DNA from: Panicum virgatum
Taxonomy: Eukaryota; Streptophyta; Magnoliopsida; Poales; Poaceae
Assembly (NCBI RefSeq): GCF_016808335.1
Contig: NC_053148.1
Span: 19,570,045-19,634,044, forward strand
Direction: 5' to 3'
Length of the DNA: 64,000 bases
The first letter of the stretch is position 1, and every line of letters begins with the position of its first letter. The translations under genes and the position numbers were made by a program. The notes beneath the pieces were generated by a model. It was not told the origin of the DNA. It was given only the letters and a program-made list of their open reading frames with translations, and did not search any database. Below are positions 1-12,576 of the stretch, piece after piece.

Positions 1-1577
1 AACATTTCGTAGTGTTGGGTGCATTTGGCAATGTTTCATTACTACACGAAACTCAGTGAAAAATAGGTTGAACTGGTGCAATTAATGGACAAGTTTGTTC
101 TATGAAGTCGCATCGGAAATTTTTCGCAACGAACGCACCCGATCCACCCCCATTGGACCCTAAACTCATGATTTGGTGCATTTCATAGTGTTTGGGTGCA
201 TTTTGGATTGTTTCGTTACTGCACACAAAAATCAATGCAATGCGGGCTGAAATGGTAGAATTAATGCACAAGTTCGTACCATGAAGCCACGCCAGAATTT
301 TTTTCATAACGAACGCACCCGATCCACCCAATTGAAGACTAAACTCAAGTGTTGGTGTGTTTCGTAGTGTTTGGGTGCATTTGCAATGTTTCATTAATAG
401 ACAAAATTCGATGCAAAACGGGTTGAAATGGTGCAATTAATGCACAAGTTTGTGACATGAAGTCGCATTGGAATTTTTCGTAACGAACACACCCGATCCA
501 CCCAATTGGACCCTAAACTCAAGTTTTTGTGTGTTTCGTAGTGTTAGGGTGCACTTGGCAAAGTTTCGTTACTACATGAAACTCGGTGCAAAATAGGTTT
601 GAACCGGTGCAATTAATGCACAAGTTTGTGCCATGAAGTCGCATCAATTTTTCGTAATGAACACACCCGATCCACCCCATTGGACCCTAAATGCATGTAT
701 TGGTGCGTTTTGTAGTGTTTGGGTGTATTTTGGATTGTTTCGTTACTGCATGAAATTCGGTGCAAAACAGGCTGAACTGGAGCAATTAATGCAAAAGTTC
801 GTGCCACGAATTCGCATCGGATTTTTTTGCAGCGAATCCACCCGATCCACCCCATTGGACCCTAAACTCATGTTTTGGTGCATTTCATAGTGTTTCAATG
901 CATTTGGCAATCTTTCGTTACTACACAAAACTTGGTGCAAAGTAGGTTGAATCGGTGCAATTAATGCACAAGTTCGTGCCATGAAGTCGCCTTGGAATTT
1001 TTCACAATGAACACACCCAATCCAACCAAGTGGACCCTCAACTCTTGTTTTGTTGCGTTACGTAGCATTTCGGTGCATTTGGCAATGTTTCGATACTACA
1101 CGGAATCGGTACAAAATGGGTTGAACATGTGCAATTAATGCACAAGTTTGTGCCATGAAGTCGCTTTGGAATTTTTCGCAACGAACGCACTTGATCCACC
1201 CCATAAGACCCTAAACTCATGTTTTTGTGCGTTTCATAGTGTTTGGGTGTATTTGTCAATGTTCTGTTACTACACGAAACTTGGTGCAAAACAGGTTGAA
1301 CTGGTGCAATCAATGCACAAGCTTGTGCCATAAAGTCACATCGGAATTTTTCGCAACGAACGCACCCGATCCACCCCATTGGACCCTAAACTCATGTTTT
1401 TGTGCATTTCATAGTGTTTGGGTGTATTTGTCAATGTTCCATTACTACATGATACTTGGTGCAATACGGGTTGAACTGGTGCAATCAGTGCACAAGTTTG
1501 TGCCATAAAGTCGCATCGGAATTTTTCGCAACGAACGCACCCAATCCACCCCATTGGACCATAAACTCATGTTTTGG
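1..1577 (+). repeat. HOR-A copy 1 (9 monomers)
   Basis: The window happens to begin exactly at the phase I use for unit start. I noticed no difference from copy 2 when comparing lines at a 1577 bp offset. Confidence 0.88.
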
Positions 1578-3154
1578 AACATTTCGTAGTGTTGGGTGCA
1601 TTTGGCAATGTTTCATTACTACACGAAACTCAGTGAAAAATAGGTTGAACTGGTGCAATTAATGGACAAGTTTGTTCTATGAAGTCGCATCGGAAATTTT
1701 TCGCAACGAACGCACCCGATCCACCCCCATTGGACCCTAAACTCATGATTTGGTGCATTTCATAGTGTTTGGGTGCATTTTGGATTGTTTCGTTACTGCA
1801 CACAAAAATCAATGCAATGCGGGCTGAAATGGTAGAATTAATGCACAAGTTCGTACCATGAAGCCACGCCAGAATTTTTTTCATAACGAACGCACCCGAT
1901 CCACCCAATTGAAGACTAAACTCAAGTGTTGGTGTGTTTCGTAGTGTTTGGGTGCATTTGCAATGTTTCATTAATAGACAAAATTCGATGCAAAACGGGT
2001 TGAAATGGTGCAATTAATGCACAAGTTTGTGACATGAAGTCGCATTGGAATTTTTCGTAACGAACACACCCGATCCACCCAATTGGACCCTAAACTCAAG
2101 TTTTTGTGTGTTTCGTAGTGTTAGGGTGCACTTGGCAAAGTTTCGTTACTACATGAAACTCGGTGCAAAATAGGTTTGAACCGGTGCAATTAATGCACAA
2201 GTTTGTGCCATGAAGTCGCATCAATTTTTCGTAATGAACACACCCGATCCACCCCATTGGACCCTAAATGCATGTATTGGTGCGTTTTGTAGTGTTTGGG
2301 TGTATTTTGGATTGTTTCGTTACTGCATGAAATTCGGTGCAAAACAGGCTGAACTGGAGCAATTAATGCAAAAGTTCGTGCCACGAATTCGCATCGGATT
2401 TTTTTGCAGCGAATCCACCCGATCCACCCCATTGGACCCTAAACTCATGTTTTGGTGCATTTCATAGTGTTTCAATGCATTTGGCAATCTTTCGTTACTA
2501 CACAAAACTTGGTGCAAAGTAGGTTGAATCGGTGCAATTAATGCACAAGTTCGTGCCATGAAGTCGCCTTGGAATTTTTCACAATGAACACACCCAATCC
2601 AACCAAGTGGACCCTCAACTCTTGTTTTGTTGCGTTACGTAGCATTTCGGTGCATTTGGCAATGTTTCGATACTACACGGAATCGGTACAAAATGGGTTG
2701 AACATGTGCAATTAATGCACAAGTTTGTGCCATGAAGTCGCTTTGGAATTTTTCGCAACGAACGCACTTGATCCACCCCATAAGACCCTAAACTCATGTT
2801 TTTGTGCGTTTCATAGTGTTTGGGTGTATTTGTCAATGTTCTGTTACTACACGAAACTTGGTGCAAAACAGGTTGAACTGGTGCAATCAATGCACAAGCT
2901 TGTGCCATAAAGTCACATCGGAATTTTTCGCAACGAACGCACCCGATCCACCCCATTGGACCCTAAACTCATGTTTTTGTGCATTTCATAGTGTTTGGGT
3001 GTATTTGTCAATGTTCCATTACTACATGATACTTGGTGCAATACGGGTTGAACTGGTGCAATCAGTGCACAAGTTTGTGCCATAAAGTCGCATCGGAATT
3101 TTTCGCAACGAACGCACCCAATCCACCCCATTGGACCATAAACTCATGTTTTGG
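1578..3154 (+). repeat. HOR-A copy 2 (9 monomers)
   Basis: It appears identical to copy 1 over its length. It shares with copies 1 and 3 the private states TGTTTCAATGC, GCAAAGTAGG and GCGTTACGTAG, which separate this subgroup from copies 4 and 5. Confidence 0.88.
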
Positions 3155-4731
3155 AACATTTCGTAGTGTTGGGTGCATTTGGCAATGTTTCATTACTACA
3201 CGAAACTCAGTGAAAAATAGGTTGAACTGGTGCAATTAATGGACAAGTTTGTTCTATGAAGTCGCATCGGAAATTTTTCGCAACGAACGCACCCGATCCA
3301 CCCCCATTGGACCCTAAACTCATGATTTGGTGCATTTCATAGTGTTTGGGTGCATTTTGGATTGTTTCGTTACTGCACACAAAAATCAATGCAATGCGGG
3401 CTGAAATGGTAGAATTAATGCACAAGTTCGTACCATGAAGCCACGCCAGAATTTTTTTCATAACGAACGCACCCGATCCACCCAATTGAAGACTAAACTC
3501 AAGTGTTGGTGTGTTTCGTAGTGTTTGGGTGCATTTGCAATGTTTCATTAATAGACAAAATTCGATGCAAAACGGGTTGAAATGGTGCAATTAATGCACA
3601 AGTTTGTGACATGAAGTCGCATTGGAATTTTTCGTAACGAACACACCCGATCCACCCAATTGGACCCTAAACTCAAGTTTTTGTGTGTTTCGTAGTGTTA
3701 GGGTGCACTTGGCAAAGTTTCGTTACTACATGAAACTCGGTGCAAAATAGGTTTGAACCGGTGCAATTAATGCACAAGTTTGTGCCATGAAGTCGCATCA
3801 ATTTTTCGTAATGAACACACCCGATCCACCCCATTGGACCCTAAATGCATGTATTGGTGCGTTTTGTAGTGTTTGGGTGTATTTTGGATTGTTTCGTTAC
3901 TGCATGAAATTCGGTGCAAAACAGGCTGAACTGGAGCAATTAATGCAAAAGTTCGTGCCACGAATTCGCATCGGATTTTTTTGCAGCGAATCCACCCGAT
4001 CCACCCCATTGGACCCTAAACTCATGTTTTGGTGCATTTCATAGTGTTTCAATGCATTTGGCAATCTTTCGTTACTACACAAAACTTGGTGCAAAGTAGG
4101 TTGAATCGGTGCAATTAATGCACAAGTTCGTGCCATGAAGTCGCCTTGGAATTTTTCACAATGAACACACCCAATCCAACCAAGTGGACCCTCAACTCTT
4201 GTTTTGTTGCGTTACGTAGCATTTCGGTGCATTTGGCAATGTTTCGATACTACACGGAATCGGTACAAAATGGGTTGAACATGTGCAATTAATGCACAAG
4301 TTTGTGCCATGAAGTCGCTTTGGAATTTTTCGCAACGAACGCACTTGATCCACCCCATAAGACCCTAAACTCATGTTTTTGTGCGTTTCATAGTGTTTGG
4401 GTGTATTTGTCAATGTTCTGTTACTACACGAAACTTGGTGCAAAACAGGTTGAACTGGTGCAATCAATGCACAAGCTTGTGCCATAAAGTCACATCGGAA
4501 TTCTTCGCAACGAACGCACCCAATCCACCCCATTGGACCCTAAACTCATGTTTTTGTGCATTTCATAGTGTTTGGGTGTATTTGTCAATGTTCCATTACT
4601 ACACGATACTTGGTGCAATACGGGTTGAACTGGTGCAATCAGTGCACAAGTTTGTGCCATAAAGTCGCATCGGAATTTTTCGCAACGAACGCACCCAATC
4701 CACCCCATTGGACCATAAACTCATGTTTTGG
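3155..4731 (+). repeat. HOR-A copy 3 (9 monomers)
   Basis: It matches copies 1 and 2 for most of its length. A few point changes appear near its right end, for example GGAATTCTTCGC near 4500 instead of GGAATTTTTCGC, CCCAATCC near 4520 instead of CCCGATCC, and ACACGATAC near 4600 instead of ACATGATAC. Confidence 0.88.
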
Positions 4732-6133
4732 AACATTTCGTAGTGTTGGGTGCATTTGGCAATGTTTCATTACTACACGAAACTCAGTGAAAAATAGGTT
4801 GAACTGGTGCAATTAATGGACAAGTTTGTTCTATGAAGTCGCATCGGAAATTTTTCGCAACGAACGCACCCGATCCACCCCCATTGGACCCTAAACTCAT
4901 GATTTGGTGCATTTCATAGTGTTTGGGTGCATTTTGGATTGTTTCGTTACTGCACACAAAAATCAATGCAATGCGGGCTGAAATGGTAGAATTAATGCAC
5001 AAGTTCGTACCATGAAGCCACGCCAGAATTTTTTTCATAACGAACGCACCCGATCCACCCAATTGAAGACTAAACTCAAGTGTTGGTGTGTTTCGTAGTG
5101 TTTGGGTGCATTTGCAATGTTTCATTAATAGACAAAATTCGATGCAAAACGGGTTGAAATGGTGCAATTAATGCACAAGTTTGTGACATGAAGTCGCATT
5201 GGAATTTTTCGTAACGAACACACCCGATCCACCCAATTGGACCCTAAACTCAAGTTTTTGTGTGTTTCGTAGTGTTAGGGTGCACTTGGCAAAGTTTCGT
5301 TACTACATGAAACTCGGTGCAAAATAGGTTTGAACCGGTGCAATTAATGCACAAGTTTGTGCCATGAAGTCGCATCAATTTTTCGTAATGAACACACCCG
5401 ATCCACCCCATTGGACCCTAAATGCATGTATTGGTGCGTTTTGTAGTGTTTGGGTGTATTTTGGATTGTTTCGTTACTGCATGAAATTCGGTGCAAAACA
5501 GGCTGAACTGGAGCAATTAATGCAAAAGTTCGTGCCACGAATTCGCATCGGATTTTTTTGCAGCGAATCCACCCGATCCACCCCATTGGACCCTAAACTC
5601 ATGTTTTGGTGCATTTCATAGTGTTTCGATGCATTTGGCAATCTTTCGTTACTACACAAAACTTGGTGCAAAATAGGTTGAATCGGTGCAATTAATGCAC
5701 AAGTTCGTGCCATGAAGTCGCCTTGGAATTTTTCACAATGAACACACCCAATCCAACCAAGTGGACCCTCAACTCTTGTTTTGTTGCGTTGCGTAGCATT
5801 TCGGTGCATTTGGCAATGTTTCGATACTACACGGAATCGGTGCAAAATGGGTTGAACATGTGCAATTAATGCACAAGTTTGTGCCATGAAGTCGCTTTGG
5901 AATTTTTCGCAACGAACGCACCTGATCCACCCCATAAGACCCTAAACTCATGTTTTTGTGCGTTTCATAGTGTTTGGGTGTATTTGTCAATGTTCTGTTA
6001 CTACACGAAACTTGGTGCAAAACAGGTTGAACTGGTGCAATCAATGCACAAGCTTGTGCCATAAAGTCACATCGGAATTTTTCGCAACGAACGCACCCAA
6101 TCCACCCCATTGGACCATAAACTCATGTTTTGG
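4732..6133 (+). repeat. HOR-A copy 4, 8-monomer deletion variant (1402 bp)
   Basis: This copy is 175 bp shorter than its neighbours, exactly one monomer. The missing unit corresponds to the eighth monomer of copy 1 (about 1389-1563), and the join lies in the homologous stretch near 6070-6120. Clean loss of one whole monomer is what unequal exchange between adjacent monomers gives. It carries TGTTTCGATGC and GCGTTGCGTAG, grouping it with copy 5. Confidence 0.88.
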
Positions 6134-7711
6134 AACATTTCGTAGTGTTGGGTGCATTTGGCAATGTTTCATTACTACACGAAACTCAGTGAAAAATAGG
6201 TTGAACTGGTGCAATTAATGGACAAGTTTGTTCTATGAAGTCGCATCGGAAATTTTTCGCAACGAACGCACCCGATCCACCCCCATTGGACCCTAAACTC
6301 ATGATTTGGTGCATTTCATAGTGTTTGGGTGCATTTTGGATTGTTTCGTTACTGCACACAAAAATCAATGCAATGCGGGCTGAAATGGTAGAATTAATGC
6401 ACAAGTTCGTACCATGAAGCCACGCCAGAATTTTTTTCATAACGAACGCACCCGATCCACCCAATTGAAGACTAAACTCAAGTGTTGGTGTGTTTCGTAG
6501 TGTTTGGGTGCATTTGCAATGTTTCATTAATAGACAAAATTCGATGCAAAACGGGTTGAAATGGTGCAATTAATGCACAAGTTTGTGACATGAAGTCGCA
6601 TTGGAATTTTTCGTAACGAACACACCCGATCCACCCAATTGGACCCTAAACTCAAGTTTTTGTGTGTTTCGTAGTGTTAGGGTGCACTTGGCAAAGTTTC
6701 GTTACTACATGAAACTCGGTGCAAAATAGGTTTGAACCGGTGCAATTAATGCACAAGTTTGTGCCATGAAGTCGCATCAATTTTTCATAATGAACACACC
6801 CGATCCACCCCATTGGACCCTAAATGCATGTATTGGTGCATTTTGTAGTGTTTGGGTGTATTTTGGATTGTTTCGTTACTGCATGAAATTCGGTGCAAAA
6901 CAGGCTGAACTGGAGCAATTAATGCAAAAGTTCGTGCCACGAATTCGCATCGGATTTTTTTGCAGCGAATCCACCCGATCCACCCCATTGGACCCTAAAC
7001 TCATGTTTTGGTGCATTTCATAGTGTTTCGATGCATTTGGCAATCTTTCGTTACTACACAAAACTTGGTGCAAAATAGGTTGAATCGGTGCAATTAATGC
7101 ACAAGTTCGTGCCATGAAGTCGCCTTGGAATTTTTCACAATGAACACACCCAATCCAACCAAGTGGACCCTCAACTCTTGTTTTGTTGCGTTGCGTAGCA
7201 TTTCGGTGCATTTGGCAATGTTTCGATACTACACGGAATCGGTGCAAAATGGGTTGAACATGTGCAATTAATGCACAAGTTTGTGCCATGAAGTCGCTTT
7301 GGAATTTTTCGCAACGAACGCACCTGATCCACCCCATAAGACCCTAAACTCATGTTTTTGTGCGTTTCATAGTGTTTGGGTGTATTTGTCAATGTTCTGT
7401 TACTACACGAAACTTGGTGCAAAACAGATTGAACTGGTGCAATCAATGCACAAGCTTGTGCCATAAAGTCACATCGGAATTTTTCGCAACGAACGCACCC
7501 GATCCACCCCATTGGACCCTAAACTCATGTTTTTGTGCATTTCATAGTGTTTGGGTGTATTTGTCAATGTTCCATTACTACACGATACTTGGTGCAATAC
7601 GGGTTGAACTGGTGCAATCAGTGCACAAGTTTGTGCCATAAAGTCGCATCGGAATTTTTCGCAACGAACGCACCCAATCCACCCCATTGGACCCATAAAC
7701 TCATGTTTTGG
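6134..7711 (+). repeat. HOR-A copy 5 (9 monomers, 1578 bp)
   Basis: A full nine-monomer unit with one extra C near 7690 (GGACCCATAAAC where other copies have GGACCATAAAC). That extra base accounts for the 1578 bp spacing. It shares the copy 4 states at CpG sites. Confidence 0.87.
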
Positions 7712-9636
7712 AACATTTCGTAGTGTTGGGTGCATTTGGCAATGTTTCATTACTACACGAAACTCAGTGAAAAATAGGTTGAACTGGTGCAATTAATGGA
7801 CAAGTTTGTTCTATGAAGTCGCATCGGAAATTTTTCGCAACGAACGCACCCGATCCACCCCCATTGGACCCTAAACTCATGATTTGGTGCATTTCATAGT
7901 GTTTGGGTGCATTTTGGATTGTTTCGTTACTGCACACAAAAATCAATGCAATGCGGGCTGAAATGGTAGAATTAATGCACAAGTTCGTACCATGAAGCCA
8001 CGCCAGAATTTTTCAAAACGAACGCACCCGATCCACCCAATTGAACCCTAAACTCAAGTGTTGGTGCGTTTCGTAGTGTTTGGGTGCATTTGGCAATGTT
8101 TCATTAATAGACGAAATTCGATGCAAAACGGGTTGAAATGGTGCAATTAATGCACAAGTTTGTGACATGAAGTCGCATTGGAATTTTTCGTAACGAACAC
8201 ACCCGTTCCACCCAATTGGACCCTAAACTCTTGTTTTTGTGTGTTTCGTAGTGTTAGGGTGCACTTGGCAAAGTTTCGTTACTACATGAAACTCGGTGCA
8301 AAATAGGTTGAACCGGTGCAATTAATGCACAAGTTTGTGGCATGAAGTCGCATCGGAATTTTTCACAATGAACACACCCGATCCACCCCATTGGACCCTA
8401 AATGCATGTATTGGTGCGTTTTGTAGTGTTTGGGTGTATTTTGGATTGTTTCGTTACTGCATGAAACTCGGTGCAAAACAGGCTGAACTTGAGCAATTAA
8501 TGAAAAAGTACGTGCCACATATTCGCATTGGATTTTTTGCAGCGAATCCACCCGATCCACCCCATTGGACCCTAAACTCATGTTTTGGTGCATTTCATAG
8601 TGTATCGATGCATTTGGCAATCTTTCGTTACTACACAAAACTTGGTGCAAAATAGGTTGAATCGGTGCAATTAATGCACAAGTTCGTGCCATGAAGTCGC
8701 CTTGGAATTTTTCGCAATGAACACACCCAATCCAACCAAGTGGACCCTCAACTCTTGTTTTGTTGCGTTGCGTAGCATTTCGGTGCATTTGCAATGTTTC
8801 GATACTACACGGAATCGGTGCAAAATGGGTTGGACTTGTGCAATTAATGCACAAATTTGTGCCATGAAGTCGCTTTGGAATTTTTCGCAACGAACACACC
8901 TGATCCACCCCATAAGACCCTAAACTCATGTTTTTGTGCGTTTCATAGTGTTTGAGTGTATTTGTCAATGTTCTGTTACTACACGAAACTTGGTGCAAAA
9001 CAGGTTGAACTGGTGCAATCAATGCACAAGCTTGTGCCACAAAGTCGCATCGGAATTTTTCGCAACGAACGCACCCGATCCACCCCATTGGACCCTAAAC
9101 TCATGTTTTTGTGCATTTCGTAGTGTTTGGGTGTATTTGTCAATGTTCCATTACCACACGATACTTGGTGCAATACGGGTTGAACTGGTGCGATCAGTGC
9201 ACAAGTTTGTGCCATAAAGTCGCATCGGAATTTTTCGCAACGAATGCACCCGATCCACCCCATAAGACCCTAAACTCATGTTTTTGTGCGTTTCATAGTG
9301 CTTGGGTGTATTTGTCAATGTTCTGTTACTACACGAAACTTGGTGCAAAACAAGTTGAACTGGTGCAATCAAAGCACAAGTTTGTGCCATAAAGTCGCAT
9401 CGGAATATTTCGCAACGAACGCACCCGATCCACCCCATTGGACCCTAAACTCATGTTTTTGTGCATTTCGTAGTGTTTGGGTGTATTTGTCAATGTTCCG
9501 TTACTACACTAAACTTGGTGCAAAACGGGTTGAACTGGTGCAATCAGTGCACAAGTTTGTGCCATAAAGTCGCATCGGAATTTTTCACAACGAATGCACC
9601 CAATCCACCCCATTGGACCATAAACTCGTGTTTTGG
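7712..9636 (+). repeat. Diverged 11-monomer relative of HOR-A
   Basis: The HOR-A start phrase at 7712 recurs at 9637, 1925 bp later, equal to eleven monomers. The first ~300 bp match HOR-A closely. From about 8010 base differences become frequent (for example TTTTTCAAAACGAACGC instead of TTTTTTTCATAACGAACGC). Two extra monomers of the GTGTATTTGTCAATGTT type lie at about 9100-9600. It looks like an older unit at the inner flank of block A. Confidence 0.8.
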
Positions 9637-12576
9637 AACATTTCGTAGTGTTGGGTGCATTTGGCAATGTTTCATTACTACACGAAACTCAGTGCAAAAT
9701 AGGTTGAACTGGTGCAATTAATGGACAAGTTTGTTCTATGAAGTCGCGTCGGAAATTTTTCGCAACGAACGCACCCGATCCACCCCATTGGACCCTAAAC
9801 TCATGATTTGGTGCATTTCATAGTATTTGGGTGCATTTTTGATTGTTTCGTTACTGCACAAAAATCAATGCAATGCGGGCTGCAATGGTAGAATTAATGC
9901 ACAAGTTCGTGCCATAAAGCCACGCCAGAATTTTTCATAACGAAGGCACCCGATCCCCCCAATTGAACCCTAAACTCAAGTTTTAGTGCGTTTCGTAGTG
10001 TTTGGGTGCATTTGGCAATGTTTCATTAATAGACGAAACTCGATGCAAAACAGGTTGAAATGGTGCAATTAATGCACAAGTTTGAGCCATGAAGTCGCAT
10101 CGGAATTTTTCACAATTGACACACACGATCTGCAACATTGGAATCTTAACTCATGTATTGGTGCATTTTGTAGTATTTGGGTGCATTTTGGATTGTTTCG
10201 TTACTGCATGAAACTCGGTGCAAAATAGGCTGAACTGGAGCAATTAATGCAAAAGTTCGTGCCACGAAGTCGCATCGGAATTTTTAGCAGCGAAAGAACC
10301 CAATACACCCATTAGATCGTAAACTCATGTTTTGGTGCATTTGGTAGTATTTGGGTGCATTTTGGATTCTTTCGTTAATGCACAAGTTCGTGGCATGAAG
10401 TCGCATTGGACCCTAAACTCTTGTTTTATTGCGTTGCATAGCATTTCTGTGCATTTGGCAATGTTTTGATACTACACGGAACTCGGTGCAGAATGGGTTG
10501 AACTTGTGCAATTAATGCACAAGTTTGTGCCATGAAGTCGCATTTTAATTTTCGCAACGAACGCACCCGATCTACCCCATTGGACCCTAAACTCATGTTT
10601 TTGTACATTTCGTAGTGTTTGGGTGTATTTGTCAATGTTCCGTTACTACACGAAACTTGGTGCAAAATAGGTTGAACTGGTGCAATCAATACACAAGTTT
10701 GTGCCATAAAGTCGCATCGGAATTTTCCGCAACAAACGCACCCAATCCACCCCTTTGGACCCTAAACTCATGTTTTGGAGCATTTCGTAGTGTTGGGTGC
10801 ATTTGGCAATGTTTCATTACTACACGAAACTCGGTGCAAAAGAACTGGTGCAATTAATGGACAAGTTTTTGCAATAAAGTCGCATCGGAAATTTTTCGCA
10901 ACGAACACACCGGATCCACCCCATTGGACCCTAAACTCATGATTTGGTGCATTTCATAGTGTTTGGGTGCATTTTGGATTGTTTCGTTACTGCACAAAAG
11001 TCGATGCAATACGGGATGAAATGGTTGAATTAATGCACAAGTTCGTGCTATGAAGCTGCATCAGAATTTTTCAAAATGAACGCACCCGATCCACCCAATT
11101 GAACCCTAAACTCATGTTTTGGTGTGTTTCATAGTGTTTGGGTGCATTTGGCAATGTTTCGTTAATAGACGAAACTCGGTGCAAAATGGGTTGAAATGGT
11201 GCAATTAATGCACAAGTTTGTGCAAAGAAGTCGCATCGAAATTTTTCACAATTGACACACCCGATCCCCCTCATTGGAATCTTAACTCATGTATTTGTGT
11301 GTTTTGTAGTATTTGGGTGCATTTTGGATTGTTTTGTTACTACATGAAACTCGGTGCAAAACAGGCGGAACTAGAGCAATTAATGCAAAAGTTCGTGTCA
11401 CGAATTCACATCGGATTTTTTTTGCAGCGAATCCACCCGAACCACCCCATTGGACTCTAAACTCATGTTTTGGTGTGTTTCATAGTGTTTGCGTGCATTT
11501 GGCAATCTTTTGTTACTACAAAAAACTTGGTGCAAAATAGGTTGAACCGGTGCAATTAATGCACAAGTTCGTGCCATGAAGTCGCCTTGGAATTTTTCGC
11601 AATGAACACACCCGATCCAACCAAGTGGACCCTAAACTCTTGTTCTCTTGCGTTGTGTAGCATTTCGGTGCATTTGGCAATGTGTTTGATACTACACGGA
11701 ACACGGTGCAAAATGGGTTGAACTAGTGCAATTAATGCACAAGGTTGTGCCATGAAGTCGCATTGGAATTTTTCGCAACGAACACACCCGGTCCACCCCA
11801 TTGGACCCTAAACTCATGTTTTTGTGCGTTTTGTAGTGTTTGGGTGTATTTGTCAATGTTCCGTTACTACACGAAACTTGGTGCAAAACGGGTTGAACTG
11901 GTGCAATCAATGCACAAGTTTGTGCCATATAGTCGCATCAGAATTTTTCGCAACGAATGCACCCAATCCAGCCCATTGGACCCTAAACTCATGTTTTGGA
12001 GCATTTCATAGTGTTGGGTGGATATGGCAATGTTTCATTACTACACGAAACTCGGTGCAAAATAGGTTGAACCGGTGCAATTAATGCACAAGTCTGTGCC
12101 ATGAAGTCGCATCAGTTTTTTATAATTAACAGACACGATCCACCCCATTGGACCCTAAATGCATATATTGGTGCGTTTTGTAGTGTTTGGGTGCATTTTG
12201 GATTGTTTCGTTACTGCATGAAACTCGGTGCAAAACGGGCTAAACTGGAGAAATTAATGCAAAAGTTCGTGCCACAAATTCGCAACGGATTTTTTTGCAG
12301 CGAATCCACCCGATCCACCCCATTGGACCCTAAACTCATGTTTTGGTGTGTTTCATAGTGTTTCGATGCATTTCACAATCTTTTGTTACTACACAAAACT
12401 TGGTGCAAAATAGGTTGAACCGGTGCAATTAATGCACAAGTTCGTGCCATGAAGTCACCTTGGAATTTTTCTCAATGAACACACCCGATCCAACCAAGTG
12501 GACCCTAAACTCTTGTTTTGTTGCGTTGCGTAGTATTTCGGTGCAATTGGCAATGTTTTGATACTACACAAAACTC
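9517..12576 (+). repeat. 3.06 kb tandem duplication, copy 1
   Basis: A 3060 bp offset aligns this block with the next one almost base for base. It contains about 17.5 monomers, including one internally shortened monomer near 10390-10425, where GTCGCATTGGACCCTAAACTC joins the GTCGCAT box directly to the GGACCC box. Its left limit is placed in GGTGCAAAA at 9517-9525, where similarity to copy 2 begins. Confidence 0.85.
10390..10425 (+). repeat. Internally deleted monomer
   Basis: GTCGCATTGGACCCTAAACTC joins two boxes that are normally separated by the GAATTTTTCGCAACGAACGC segment. The loss is about 40 bp. The same join is present near 13455-13480 in the duplicated block, so it predates that duplication. 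Confidence 0.75.

Larger units (their letters stand above)
1..7711 (+). repeat. HOR block A: 9-monomer unit of 1577 bp, five copies
   Basis: The sequence beginning AACATTTCGTAGTGTTGGG at base 1 recurs at 1578, 3155, 4732, 6134 and 7712. The spacings are therefore 1577, 1577, 1577, 1402 and 1578 bp. Nine monomers of ~175.2 bp make one unit, and the 1402 bp copy has eight. Copies are nearly identical to one another while the nine monomers inside a unit differ clearly, which defines a higher-order repeat. The block runs off the left end of the window. Confidence 0.92.

Noticed and set aside
5474..5935. 153-codon minus-strand frame, repeated at 6876-7337
   Set aside because: It is satellite translation; a single base change in HOR-A copies 1-3 breaks it. 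Conservation reflects tandem duplication, not selection on protein.
8363..9088. Longest open frame, 241 codons on the minus strand
   Set aside because: It is four satellite monomers read through by chance. The same peptide segments recur throughout the window in different combinations, the frame breaks in neighbouring copies, and no domain, start context or codon bias supports a protein.
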